Assembly: GCF_051622035.1 (NCBI RefSeq)
Contig: NC_135365.1
Location: 27,280,001-27,344,000 of the forward strand
Reading direction: 5' to 3'
Length of the DNA stretch: 64,000 nt
Source: Arctopsyche grandis
Taxonomy: Eukaryota > Arthropoda > Insecta > Trichoptera > Hydropsychidae
The number at the start of each line of letters is the position of its first letter. Positions within the stretch are counted from its first letter, which is position 1. Positions 32,977 to 44,510 of the stretch are shown here, piece by piece. The notes below the pieces were generated by a model. That model was not told the origin of the DNA and did not search any database. It was given only the letters and a program-made list of their open reading frames with translations. The translations under genes were made by a program, and so were the position numbers.

Positions 32977-33790
32977 CTGCATAAATAAATTCATAAATAT
33001 TCATACATATGTATATACCAGTGGCATGCCGTGAAAATCAATCCGTTTTTATCATACAGCCTTACTGTGAATATGTTACAGTTGAAGTGTATCTTCAAGT
33101 AGTAATATATTTGACTAGTTATAGTTAGAATATATTCCATCTAATGTGGTATCAACTACCGTTATAGTTTAAGTATATTTTCAGTTGTAATATATTTTGA
33201 CTAGTGGAGTATATTCCGTCTAACCCACGTAAGTTGATTCAAATGGCGAATTTCATTCTAACTGTTCCAAATATATTACAATTAAAAATGCAGTTCAACT
33301 AAATTTAGGATGAAAAGGTTAATTTTTTGTGAAAACGTCACTCAAGTAGTAAATTGAGCTGGAAAGTCCCATTTTTGTCTTGAACACTTCTAAGAGTTAT
33401 CGTAATACGATACTCATTATATTAATTCGTAATACCTAGCAAATATTAACGCAATATTGAAGTTTAAAGAAACAGAACTGTCAAAATTCAACTGTTATAT
33501 TACAACTGGTGCACTTTGTTGAAAGGGTATTTGGGCTTGTAGAGATATAATTTACTAGTTGAATTGTTTTCGAATAAGAATTAACTGAACAATATACTTC
33601 GTCTGTAACATATGTTAAAAAAATCGTAAAGATATGTAATTGCTAAAAAATTTTGATTTATCATGTTATCTTAGGAATAAACATCAATTCATCGATGTTC
33701 TCGATACAAAATATACATGATCATTTTAACAAATATGTTAAAATTCTAGATTTATAGTCTTGCAAAAATTAATATAAAAAACCTAAAAAC
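32977..33790. other. Intergenic sequence upstream of env-like C
   Basis: No exon was recognised. The segment 33060-33250 has internal near-repeats of a TAGTTATAGTTAGAATATATTCC type. CAGTGGCATGCCGTGA at 33019 resembles the hAT end at 57882, but a partner end was not found. Confidence 0.35.
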
Positions 33791-33799
33791 GCTAGGGGT

Positions 33800-34135
33800 T
33801 CCAAAATACCCCCCAAAAGAAAAAGCCGGTTTCAGTTTTTTTTACAAATAAAAAGCCGGTTGACCGGCTTTCACCGGTTTCAGAAAATTAAGATTATTTT
33901 TAAGTTTTTAAATTTAATATCGAAACGAAAAAATTGTAAATATACATATTATACAATGCAAAAAAATAATTTCTTATAAATTAAATTAAGTTAGAAACAT
34001 TATGAATATATTAATTAAAGAAAAGAAAACCTTAAAACCCGGTTTATCGAGCTAAAAAAGTTGCTTTTCGGTTTTTTGAAAATTGTTCAAAAAACCGGTT
34101 TTTCGGTTTCAGTTTAAGCCGGCTTCGAAGCCTTT
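33800..34135. repeat. GCCGGTT/AACCGGC-rich repeat
   Basis: Clusters of AAAGCCGGTT and ACCGGTTT motifs in both orientations lie at each end of an AT-rich core. Similar clusters occur at about 57335-57385 and 62335-62390, so this is a small dispersed family. The element type is unknown. Confidence 0.45.
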
Positions 34136-34179
34136 GTTTTACATAAAGAGATTATGCATGAAGTTACGTAGAAAATCTT

Positions 34180-35330
34180 CATTTCATTGCTGAATAGTCG
34201 ATAAAATATGGTTATTTTTATTGGAAAACTAATAGTAATATACATAAAATATAAACCTTTGTTTGAATTATATTTGTACATGTTTAAACAAGATTCGTTG
34301 GAATTATTAAATCGATAAAATGTGATAGTCTATTTACATATACTATGTATATATAAAAATGGACGCTAAATATATTTGTATATATATTTTTATGTGACGG
34401 ACAATCAACCATCAACCAGTATGGGGAACCAATTTTTTTTTTTCATTTTTTTCATATTTTTAGTTTACATATAGTGGGAAAAATAGAAAGTGTAACTGCT
34501 TATCTACAATATTTTCCAACGTAATAATTTTCATATGATATATTTTTAAGGAATTTTAGGAAATTTTCCTGGGGTTGCTCATAATGACAAATTAAAAAAC
34601 ACGCTGAAAAGCCTCGTTTCAGATGTTGAAAATGTCAATTTTTCTATTTAACCTTCTTTTAGCGATTTCATAGATAAAATTACGGACACGAATTCTAAAT
34701 TCAAATTAAAGTTTAAAATAAAAGAGTGTCTTCAATCTCTAAATCAGGACACGATAAAAGGTTCCAAGAATTGGATTTATTAAATACTCTTTCTTTCCTA
34801 ACTTCCCCTTTTCAAATGAAAATTTCATAGGACCATTTTAATAATACCATGGATGAAATGGCCAACACTTAAAACCTTAATAATATCAAGGTTTTAAGTG
34901 TCAGACCAATAAGCGAAGTGAAACAGAAATCCATGTAATAAAAGTAGAGGTTCCTATGTATGGTTGCATTAATTGACATAGCTGATAATTCTTAAGTTTG
35001 AATTTTTTCATTATTTTTAAATTCAGCGTTTTGCCAGAGATTGTATCAACATGATGACGACTAAGGAAGTCACTTCAAGTAGGTATGTATTATATTTAGT
35101 AGCCCTGATTTGAAATTCAACGACAAATATTTGCTCGGTGTTGTAAAAAATTCGGATGTGGTGAATCCACGATTTTATCTATGTATTTCAGGAGTTACAG
35201 AGTAATAAAAAAACGAAATTTGATAATGACGCACATACACAAATTTATTTTGACCTTTTAAATTATTTTTATCGTCTTGATATTTAATGTCAATATGGTT
35301 CCAAATAAATGAACTTACGAAGTCACTTCA
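34180..35330 (+). repeat. Direct repeat block, copy 1
   Basis: Matches 35752-37260 in order and orientation, about 1.57 kb downstream. Shared segments include ATTGGAAAACTAATA, GTGACGGACAATCAACCATC, CGCTGAAAAGCCTCGTTTCA and GGTTCCAAGAATTG. Part of it recurs at 51835-52570. A hairpin with a perfect 14 bp stem and 9 nt loop lies at 34865-34901. Confidence 0.7.
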
Positions 35331-35394
35331 AATGGGTAAGTATTTATTATCACTGGTTAGAAATGAAATAACAAATATTGAATTCAAAAACATA

Positions 35395-35542
35395 ACAAAA
35401 GACGACACCTATAAGGGGAGGTACCATTTCCAGTCAACTTAAAAATTTGAAAAAAATTGACGTCGTGTCGATAAGAATTTTAGTAAACAATACTAAGTTT
35501 CAGTTCGATCCCAAAATGATTAAAAAATCCCCAAAATACACA

Positions 35543-35599
<57 letters not shown>

Positions 35600-35700
35600 T
35601 TTTTCTAGATTATGAAAACGTGATCAGTGATCGATTCAAATCAGTCAAAATCTCGAGTTCGAATTTTCGCATGATCACCAAACTTCATCTACTGTTCACC
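35395..35700 (+). repeat. 3' end of an ACTTCCGG-family element with (AC)n
   Basis: Matches 22375-22690: a GACACCTATAAGG block, a CATTTCC box, a pure (AC)n run at about 35539-35597, then TTTTTTCTAGAT and the TCGAGTTCGAATTTTCGCATG end. Confidence 0.75.
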
Positions 35701-35751
35701 TCGTAGAAAAATTGTTATCGTAGAATCGTGAATAAGAACACTGCTGAGATT

Positions 35752-37260
35752 AATTTCATTGCTGAAAAGTCAATGAAAGTATGGATATTTTTATTGGAAA
35801 ACTAATAATAATATACATAAAATATAAACCTTTGTCTGAATTATGTATGTATTTAAACAAGATTCATTGGAATTATTAAATCGATAATAAAATAAGATTC
35901 GTTGGAATTATTAAATCGATAAAATGTGATAGTCTATTTACATATACTATATATAAAAATGGACGCTAAATATATTTGTATATATATTTGTATGTGACGG
36001 ACAATCAACCATCAACCAGTATGGGGAACCAATTTTTTTTTTTCATATTTTTAGCTTACATAAAGTGAGAGAAATAAAAAAATTTGTACGGTTGGGAAAA
36101 ATAAAAAGTGTAACTGCTTATCTACAATATTATCCAACGTAATAATTTTCATATGATATTTTTTTAAGTAATTTTAGGAAATTAACACGCTGAAAAGCCT
36201 CGTTTCAGATGTTGAAAATGACAATTTTTCTATTTAAACTTCTTTTAGCGATTACATAGATAACATCGCTATAGATCAGTGATTCTCATGTGTGACCACA
36301 TCATGTGTGATTGTACATCAAGAAGTGCTAGTTATCAAACCTCTAATTAAATGTATGGAAGATGTTAATGGAATTAACAGTAAGAAAATGCAATTAATAC
36401 CAGTAGTAAGTTTTCGAACATGTTGAAGTCTATATTATGTGAAATCAACAACGAAAAACATATTATATTGCTCCATTATAACCACATTAGATGGCTAAGC
36501 TTCGATATCAGTGTTCATCGTCTTTGTGAATTAATTGATTATGTTATATCCGTTTTGGGCGCAAACCATAAAGATTGAAATGAAAAGCTTTAAAGTGATT
36601 ATATAAAAGGGTCCTTTAGCGATTTCATAGATAAAATTACGGACACGAATTTTAAATTAAAATTAAAGTTTAAAATAAAAGAGTGTCTTCAATCTCTTAA
36701 TCAGGACATGATAAAAGGTTCCAAGAATTGAATTTATTAGATATTCTTTCTTTCGTAACTTCCCCTTTTCAAATGATGAAACATAGAAAATTAAAAGGGA
36801 AGTGAAACATAGAAAAGCCATGTAATAAAAGTAGAGGTTCCTATGTATAGTTGCATTAATTGACCTAGCTGATAATTCTTAAGTTTGAATATTTTCATTA
36901 TGTTTAAATTCAGCGTTTTGCCAGAGATTGTATCAAAATGATGACGACGAAGGAAGTCACTTCAAGTGGGCATGTATTTCGTAGTACTGATTAGAAATTC
37001 AACGACACATATTTGCTCGATGTCGTAAAAAAATTCAAGTGTGACCAACCCATTAAAGAATTATAAAAACAACCAAATTTGATAATGACTCACATAAGCG
37101 TTGACACATACAAAAATTTATTTTGACCTTTTAAATTATTTTTATCGTCTTGATATTGATAGTTGTATCGTCTTGAAATACCAACGAAGTCACTTCAAAT
37201 AGGTAAGTATTTACTATCACTGATTAGGAATGAAATGATAAATATTTGCTCGGTGGTTTA
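35752..37260 (+). repeat. Direct repeat block, copy 2, with an extra insert
   Basis: Second copy of the 34180 block. Positions of about 36267-36605 have no counterpart in copy 1. A frame in that insert reads LHYNHIRWLSFDISVHRLCEL, reminiscent of the R-W-L-S segment of hAT transposases, so it may be a small transposase remnant. Confidence 0.55.
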
Positions 37261-38840
37261 AAAAACTCGGGTGTGACTAACCCATGAATTTATCTATGTA
37301 TGTATTGCAGGAAATGAAGAAATATAAAAAAAAATTTGATAATGATGCACATACGCGTTCATACATAACGGCTATGAAAGCATTTTCGAAATAAGTTTGA
37401 GCACTACTATTGGCTGTCGGATTTTTTAAAATATTTTTTACTACTTAATATCCCTATAAATACTATACGCATAAAATATTATGAAGAACATACATATATA
37501 AAGTATGAAGATGTAATTTTTTTACGAATTATAAACAAAACCTTATCTACTTTATGTACATACATATGTTAGTACACAAATAATACGAATGTAAATTTTC
37601 AGCTTGATGTGTTCATTGGTGTGGAAAATAAATCGGAAGTAAGGAATGCAATACCGAAAGTACCGATACCGGTAGTAACGGGATCGGACCGAAAATCTAC
37701 CTTTAGTAATATCGGTTTTACAAAAAAAATACCTGTAGTATCGATTTTTTTTAATTCATTCATTTTATTTGTTGAAAACGATATCTCTATGGCTAAACCC
37801 TGTGGTAATGTGTTGTTATCAATTTGATATTTCCATGTGAAATATTTGCAGTTATAAATATGTTTCATACGAAGGGGACTACTTTATTCCTAGAAAAATT
37901 CGAAACGATTTAATTTTTTTATATATATATAAGTAATATGCCAATAACGTTACTGCGAGTGTAAAATAGAGATACTTACTATTTTTATTTTAATTTAAAA
38001 TTTTGATATACATACATAAAACCTACATATGTATGTATGTATATGTATCTTAGCGCACTCATAGCGACGAAAAATTAAAAAAAAAAACTTGTATGTAATA
38101 AATTTATTAAAGTTAGTTAAATTTTAATCATGCTTCTTATATATGTATGTATAATAAATATAATCGTTGCATTTTTATCTTTATTGTGATATAAAAAAAA
38201 CGGATGTGACCAACCCACGACTTTATGTATTCGAGAAATATATGAAGTATAACAAACAAAATTCGATAATGAAACGTATATACACGTTCACAAATACCGG
38301 ATATATGCCATTTTTTCTACAAATTGAGCGCAAATGTAGGGAAACTTACACAAGACAATATATCTACTTCCGGTTGTCGCATTTTGTTCAAAATTTTTTT
38401 ATTACTTAAAATCATTATGAATATTATGAATACTAAATATCAAGAAGAAGAAGAATTTATAAGGTCAAAATAAAATAATGAAATATTGTTTTAAAAAAAA
38501 TTACTACTTCTGGTTTACGAATTACGAATTTACGAATAACCAAAACCTATACGCAAAGAATATAAATATAAATTTTCAGCTTGATGCCTTGATGTGTTCA
38601 GTGGTGTGGAAAAAATTACGAGTCAATATATTTTTGACTTTTTTAAGTGGAAAATATCCCACTTGTGGTTCATTAAATTTGATTTTTTTTTATTTTCATC
38701 CCACTGATACAAGAATTATAACTGAATTTTCTCGTGAAGAGCACACATATTTAAGGGGTCGAAAAAAATAGTGCAAGAAAAATCGAACGAGATTTAACTA
38801 CCACTTCCGGTTGATAGACGATCACCAAATGTTGAATAAG
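37260..38840 (+). repeat. ACTTCCGG-family fragments
   Basis: Several pieces of the family follow one another: a GTGTGACTAACCCATGAATT block at 37270, a GATGTGACCAACCCACGACT block at 38203, ACTTCCGGTTGTCGCATTTT at 38367, ACTTCTGGTTTACGAATT at 38505 and ACTTCCGGTTGATAG at 38802. No coding function is visible. The frames at 37.6-37.9 kb overlap on both strands and look spurious. Confidence 0.55.
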
Positions 38841-39429
38841 AAATGTCAATGTAAACTATTCAAACAAAATATTAGAACAATATACTGGTTTTGTTTTTAC
38901 TGAATCAAAAATATTAAACTGGTCGTATTGAAACATTTAATTATATATATGTACGTATGTATATATGTGTGTGGTTACTAATGCCCTAAAAAACGAAGAA
39001 TTTAAACGACTATCGGTTCTTTACGATATTTGTGGAACAATTCAAGTAACAAGTGCAGATCGTGAACGTGGAATTAGTTAGATGAATTTGTAACTAATTC
39101 CACACTATTTTGTAACTAATGAATTATAGAAATATATGTAGAATTACTATGAATTCATGAGGATTCAAATGTGAACCATCCACTGCCCAGATGTTAAGTC
39201 ATAAAAATAATCCCTAAACTTCGTGCTACTTTGCAAAGAAATAACTTCCTTTACGTCTTCAAGTTATGTATGTCCAATGTTTTTAAATTTTATTGTGTAT
39301 ATCCTAGAGAATTATGTCGTGATGTTAGATCTAGAGTTGATTTGTATATTTGTATTTCTCTTATTCTTCAAATACTGGATGATTAATTTATGAATCGGCA
39401 TGCAATTGAATATGCTTGTATTTAGTACT

Positions 39430-39624
39430 TTAGTTAGAATACAAATTTTTATATATTTTTTAAATTTTAGAAGCCTTTCATGTACAAAAGATGGGCTTGA
39501 AAGAATAGATTTGGAAAAATTAGATAGTGATGCCATATTCGACTTAATCGAAAACATACCTGCCGGCAGTGATAACGAATTAGATGACTCGAGCGATGAA
39601 GAAGATAATCTTATTGTTAGATAA
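39430..39624 (+). pseudogene. Acidic ORF, possibly a piggyBac N-terminal remnant
   Basis: After an acceptor-like TTTTAG at 39467-39472 the frame reads ERIDLEKLDSDAIFDLIE, then a run of Asp, Glu and Ser (DDSSDEEDN) before a stop. Acidic N termini of this type occur in piggyBac transposases. Degraded sequence follows. No TTAA-flanked ends were identified, so the assignment is weak. Confidence 0.3.
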
Positions 39625-40069
39625 TTATTTAGAAAACCATAATATCATATTTCTGAATTGACAATTCTTGTGCCTCTATTAAATATTACTCGAATAGAAT
39701 CAATTAAAGAATCTTCAATATCAAATAATCATCCTAATTATCAAGTAGAATCAACAAAACACAACATCACAAAATAAATTTGATTCAGCATTTTCCAAAG
39801 TCAAAGAATTTTTGTGGAAAAAGACAAAATTTCAAATATATCATCGACATTTACAGGGATTTCGGCGCTGACAAATTCGATGAAAAAATTAGAAACATCT
39901 ATGTATGTATGTATATGAATACTAAATATATGAATCATCCAGTTTTTTCTAATAAAAAACTAAAAGATGATTTTTTTATCATTCTTCCCATACCTAATCT
40001 AAATATGATTTTATAACAAGCCTATATGTTTTATTTTTAAAAATAAAAAATCATGCATTGGGGTCGGTA

Positions 40070-41577
40070 TGGAATAAATCCACGAATAAACAGAAATACA
40101 GAAATAATTGTGTGATGAACTTTATTATTTTAATAATAGATTTCCTACATTATAATATTTGTTAATGATTAATTATAAACTTAAAAATTAAATAATTAAT
40201 TCAAAGAATTTATAATATATTTTTCAATTAATATTCTAATCTATCATACAATTTTTACGTCATACGTCATATTAACTTCGTTAATATGACGTCCATACGA
40301 CCTTTCGACATTTGTAAATCACTTAATAATGTCATAAAGAATAATCTCCTTATTTAAATTATTCTCCGTTCGAATTTGAGAGTTTTGCGACGCGACTTTA
40401 ATCTTTAGACACATTACCACTTTGTATACGATGAATATCACCAAGATGGAGAATACAGCCAGCAACACGTAAATAACCACAGCCAGATGATTACTCTCGT
40501 AGATCTGTCGCAAATCCAAACTGCGCAGAGTATACGCATATCTTTCCAAGAATTCAGCTTCCGTTGCAGTCACCTGGATAGGTTTCAGCTTCTTTCTCAT
40601 CTCGTCCATCTTTGAAGAGGAGCAACAAGCGTCATCTTTCAAATTGAAAAATGTCTTTGGCGACACCACATTTCCCAGAGGTTGTCCAGAACGAGGCAGA
40701 CTGATTGAAGAAGTGTGTGCCGTGCAATCCAACGGAAGATTCAGCATACCCGATCCAGTAATGACAATGTCCATGTCATCTTTCCTCGGGCAATTGATGG
40801 TGACTTTGGTTTTCTTGGTCTGGGCGAAGATCCATCGATTGTTTTGAAGCTGGATCCACAGATCTATGTTGCCGTATAATAACTTCACCTCGCATGTTTC
40901 TGGTAAAGTTTCAGTGTGTTGAGTCAAGAGTTTAACATCGAATATTGGAGACAAGCCCACTGAATGGGTTCTAGGCACTGTACATAGAAGCTCTTCAGAT
41001 AGCTGTAAACAATTGATCATTTCTATGTAAGCGTAGGTTGCCTTGTCTGTAGAAATGGCCAAGTATTTCAACGAAAATGGTTCTATACATAAATACATGT
41101 CTGGGTTTGATTCGCTCTGGGCGGTCGGTAATGGCAATGGTTTGTATACCAAGTATCTTCGTTTGCTGACTAGAGGTATCGTAAGTTCCGTAATCATGTT
41201 ATTACCTTCAGCAAAAGTATTTACTTTGGAAAGGGCGACGATATGTTTAATATTGGTTAGAACAAGGTGATAGAGCAATTCGTTGTCGTTTCCAATTTGG
41301 TCCACGTTTTGCGACAACTCCGCTAAGATTTGTTCATGAGTAATCACTGATGTATGTAAAATATCTTTTTGACTCAATTGGATGCTCAGAAAAATATCAT
41401 CCAACTTATGTTTCAGTATATTTATATTATTCTGCATGGTCATTAGTAGCATGTTGAATTTGTTTTCGATGTTCAGTTTATCGATTTCATCTCTGTGCTC
41501 GTTCAAAGTCAAATTATTTTTGCTCAAAATCTTCGCAAAATTTGATAAATTTTCTATAGTCTCGTTCGACCGTTGAT
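40070..41577. repeat. Segmental duplicate of the env-like A locus
   Basis: Collinear with 2776 to about 4635: the shared 3' flank begins GGTATG(A/G)AATAAATCCACG and continues through the coding region. The copy lacks the MITE found at 3172-3332. In its place is a perfect 13 bp stem, 3 nt loop hairpin (40264-40292). At the other edge (41577) the sequence switches to the ACTTCCGG family, at a 14 bp direct repeat TACAAGACTTTTAC (41577-41590 and 41596-41609). Confidence 0.8.
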
Positions 41578-41578
41578 A
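40319..41578 (-). pseudogene. Env/F-like fusion protein, locus D, 5'-truncated
   Basis: About 420 codons, very similar to the C-terminal two thirds of locus A. They start inside the coiled coil (QRSNETIENLSN) and keep the cysteine-rich domain and the membrane segment. The leader, the cleavage-type site and the fusion-peptide region are absent because the duplication ends at 41577. The last residues differ from A after a frame change near the stop. One conserved cysteine position is altered (CEVKLL in A, FDVKLL here). It is not expected to make a complete fusion protein. Confidence 0.8.
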
Positions 41579-41609
41579 CAAGACTTTTACGTAAGTACAA
41601 GACTTTTAC

Positions 41610-42110
41610 TGTAATTTATTGTAATTTTAAAGGGGCGAAAAAAATAGAATAGTAGAAAAAAAAGTGAAGAACTGTAAACTGCCAGTCCGATATGTAGATA
41701 TTTATTAAATTTATTATATTACTCGATATTAAGATGAAACTTATGATTATGAAATTAATTTTTTATTTATGTATGCATGTATATCAGATTATTTATGTTC
41801 ACGTATGTACATGTAAAAATACACGCTTCTAATTTTTGGCAACAAATTTATTTCTCGCTACTTATATAATATACCAGGGATAAAATGAAAGAAAGTAAGA
41901 AACACTGAACATGAAAGCGTGATCAGTGACAATTTTTTTTAAAATTGAATAATCCATGCACTATTAATTTATTCCGTTTTATTAATTATAAAATTCTTTT
42001 GCAGAAGAAAAGCCAGATCAAATCAAATAAACACGAGAATTTTATGTAGTTATTCAATCGATAATCAACGAGCTTTCTTCAAGATCCAAACAATTCAGGA
42101 TATTTGAAAA
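41610..42110. repeat. Diverged ACTTCCGG-family sequence
   Basis: Starts with an AAAGGGGCGAAAAAAATAG block and a TTATATTACTCGATATTAAG block, as at 7440-7530. It then becomes unrecognisable AT-rich DNA up to the hAT remnant. Confidence 0.45.
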
Positions 42111-42116
42111 GACAAT

Positions 42117-42497
42117 TTGCAATTTATCGAATTCCAACCGAGTTCAAAATGGAAACAAAAATTTGTTCATTTGAGAAATGATTTGGAAATAATTGAAAGT
42201 GATCGATTAACGAACATAATTAATAAAAATGCAGAAGAAGAAATAGTGAGAACTTGGAACGCCGTTCCAGAAATCTTTAGCGATTTAAAAAAACTAGTGA
42301 GGGCAATATTATCAATTTTCTCTTCTACATATTCTTGTGAGTTATTATTTTCAGAAATGAATTTTATTAAATGTAGTTTAAGAAATAGAATGACTGATGA
42401 ACTCAGTTTGTCGTGTGTATTAATACTAAAAGTGACGAAATATGAACGAGATGTTAAGAATTTGTCATCGAATGTACAACATCAAATATCTCATTGA
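42117..42497 (+). pseudogene. hAT transposase C-terminal remnant
   Basis: The frame includes FSSTYSCELLFSEMNFIKCSLRNRMTDE in short stretches. This matches the hAT dimerisation region of ZBED/GTF2IRD2-like transposases (family form FGSTYLCExxFSxMxxIKSxxRxRLTDExL). The upstream transposase is missing and the start is not an ATG context. It is a remnant of a different lineage from the one at 57.9-60.9 kb. Confidence 0.65.
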
Positions 42498-43119
42498 TAA
42501 ATAGCTAATGTGTATTTTTATTAATTATGACTTTATTTTTAAGAAACTCTATTATAATCTTTATCTTGTAAATAAAATTCAGAAAAAACAATATTTTTTT
42601 AATATTTTCTATGTTCAATCGAGAAATAATATTTGCGCGCGGACTTAAAAAGGTTCGCCATTCCTGTAATATGCTTTTCATTCCATAGCATTTAGTAGAC
42701 ACAGTCTTTTTAATTATATTTAGAAAATTCCTAATGATAAAAATTCCGGCTATATATATTATGTATTTGGTAATATACCGAATATTTCACTTTATAAATG
42801 ATTAAAAATGTGTTTCTTTTGGATTTTTTTTTATCACTATGATAAGTATTTTTGAATCAGCGTTTAATACGTTCTTACGCCTAGTCTAACCAACTTAATG
42901 GGTTATACTAATATATGTACATACATAGCAATTCATTCATTAATTATTAATAATGTATAAGTTATTCTAAATTCTCGTGGTTTTTATATTTATTTCGAAA
43001 CTTTTTAAAAAAAAAATTACATCATAACGATAAACACATGTTTTTAAAACCATGAAAGCGTGATCAGTGACCGATTCCGAGTTCAATTCATTCGAATTTT
43101 CACATGATTACAAAGTTTC
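42498..43119. repeat. AT-rich sequence ending in an ACTTCCGG-family 3' end
   Basis: Positions 42850-43000 resemble 7545-7700. Positions 43010-43119 contain the AACCATGAAAGCGTGATCAG segment typical of the family's 3' end. The jockey element inserted right at this end. Confidence 0.5.
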
Positions 43120-43301
43120 ATATACATAGTGTGATCACTCGTCTCTCGACGCTCCGTGAGAACGGACGTGCCGAAGACGTACTCTCTGTGCGAGCGCTCA
43201 TAATACAGCGATACGCCATACCGTCAAAAAACCCACACCTTTTAACATACACCACAAACACCCCCCACAAAACGAACACCAAACGAACACATGTTGGCAC
43301 C

Positions 43302-44510
43302 ATGCGAGGATCCAACCTGAAAAAGCGAATTAAGAAGACACTGATAACTACAACCGAAGCTCCTCAACCAGGCTGCTCTCAGACCGCTCAGATGGAGACC
43401 GAGTGGCAGTTTCCAAAACATACGGCAAAGAACGTGAAAGATGTTGCTCCTGAATTTAAAATTCAGGAGAAAAACAAATTTGAAGGGCTCTTGGAAGTTT
43501 CCGATGTCCCCAGAAGCGGTGGAAGAATCCCGCCCATCATCATGACAGCTACTGGCACTCACGGCAGCATGATCGAGTCGATCAAGAAGTTTATAAAAGA
43601 CTTCACAATGACTTACATTGGTCAAAATAATGTCAAGATACAATGTAAAAGTCTTGAAGACTTTAAAAAACTTCGGGATGGATTGACACCAGACCGACAA
43701 TTCCATACCTTTTCCAGGAAGGAGGAAAAGGAAATAAAAAGTGTCGTACGTGGCTTGCCGAAATTGCCGGAAGCTGATATTAAAGATGACATCATCAGAC
43801 AGGGATTCCCTGTAACCAAAGTGATACAGATGAAGACGAAGGAGCCTAGGAGCAACGCCACCGAGCTATACTTGGTGTTCTTCGAGCCATCGGTATCGGC
43901 AAAGAAGATTAAAGAAATCCGGTACATCTGTTACACAAAGGTCAGTGTCGTTAAATATACTAGTAAATCACAAAATATTACTCAATGTTTCAGATGCCAA
44001 GAATATGGACACGCTGCGAAAAACTGCAATCGGCAGGCCAAGTGCGTCAAATGTGCCGGCACTCACCTCACCGCACAATGCAATCAAGGAATAGTTACCC
44101 CTGCTGTGTGCTCAGGCTGTTCAGGATCTCACCCCGCTAACTTCAAAGACTGTCCAAAAAGACAGAGCTATCTGAAAATGCTGGAATCGAGGAAGAATCG
44201 AGCATCAATTGTCAAAGCCAACCCTTGGAAACTCCCAGTGGCGCAGCCACAAAATATCCCGGTCGTTAACGATCATAACTTCCCAAAGCTACCGACCATT
44301 AAAACTCCTTCACCAAATATCCCAAATATCCCTAAAAAACCCCACCAACCAACCAATCCCAACATTCAACCAAAAACAGACCTAACTTCCATGGCGTCTA
44401 TGACGAAGATGTTGAAGATCCTCCAGGAGATTCGTGCCAAGGCCAGCGGTTGCACCGACAAACTAGAGCTGGCACTCATGCTTGTCGAATATCTCGATGT
44501 CTTTGATTAA
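43302..44510 (+). CDS. Jockey ORF1, gag-like RNA-binding protein
   Basis: Start chosen at the ATG at 43302 (GCACCATGCG), giving 402 codons. The frame stays open upstream, but that part is 5' UTR shared with copy 2. A basic N terminus is followed by a central domain and, from about residue 229, three zinc-knuckle units (CFRCQEYGHAAKNC, then CVKCAGTHLTAQC, then a CSGC unit). A proline-rich tail comes last. Such proteins coat the element RNA and accompany it to the target. The frame is intact. It overlaps ORF2 by 14 nt. Confidence 0.85.
   Translation: MRGSNLKKRIKKTLITTTEAPQPGCSQTAQMETEWQFPKHTAKNVKDVAPEFKIQEKNKFEGLLEVSDVPRSGGRIPPIIMTATGTHGSMIESIKKFIKDFTMTYIGQNNVKIQCKSLEDFKKLRDGLTPDRQFHTFSRKEEKEIKSVVRGLPKLPEADIKDDIIRQGFPVTKVIQMKTKEPRSNATELYLVFFEPSVSAKKIKEIRYICYTKVSVVKYTSKSQNITQCFRCQEYGHAAKNCNRQAKCVKCAGTHLTAQCNQGIVTPAVCSGCSGSHPANFKDCPKRQSYLKMLESRKNRASIVKANPWKLPVAQPQNIPVVNDHNFPKLPTIKTPSPNIPNIPKKPHQPTNPNIQPKTDLTSMASMTKMLKILQEIRAKASGCTDKLELALMLVEYLDVFD

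Noticed and set aside
33019-33050. hAT terminus resembling that at 57882
   Set aside because: CAGTGGCATGCCGTGA is close, but no inverted partner or target duplication could be found within 1 kb.
37599-37868. Overlapping frames on both strands
   Set aside because: No domain, no conserved context; composition matches the surrounding repeat.
3364-41581. A complete endogenous retrovirus joining the env-like loci with the LTRs at 14-16 kb
   Set aside because: The LTRs have no internal region and lie far from the env-like loci inside other insertions; no gag or pol of an LTR element was seen.
43104-43301. N-terminal extension of jockey ORF1
   Set aside because: The open frame continues upstream into the target duplication and flanking repeat, so the start at 43302 fits better.
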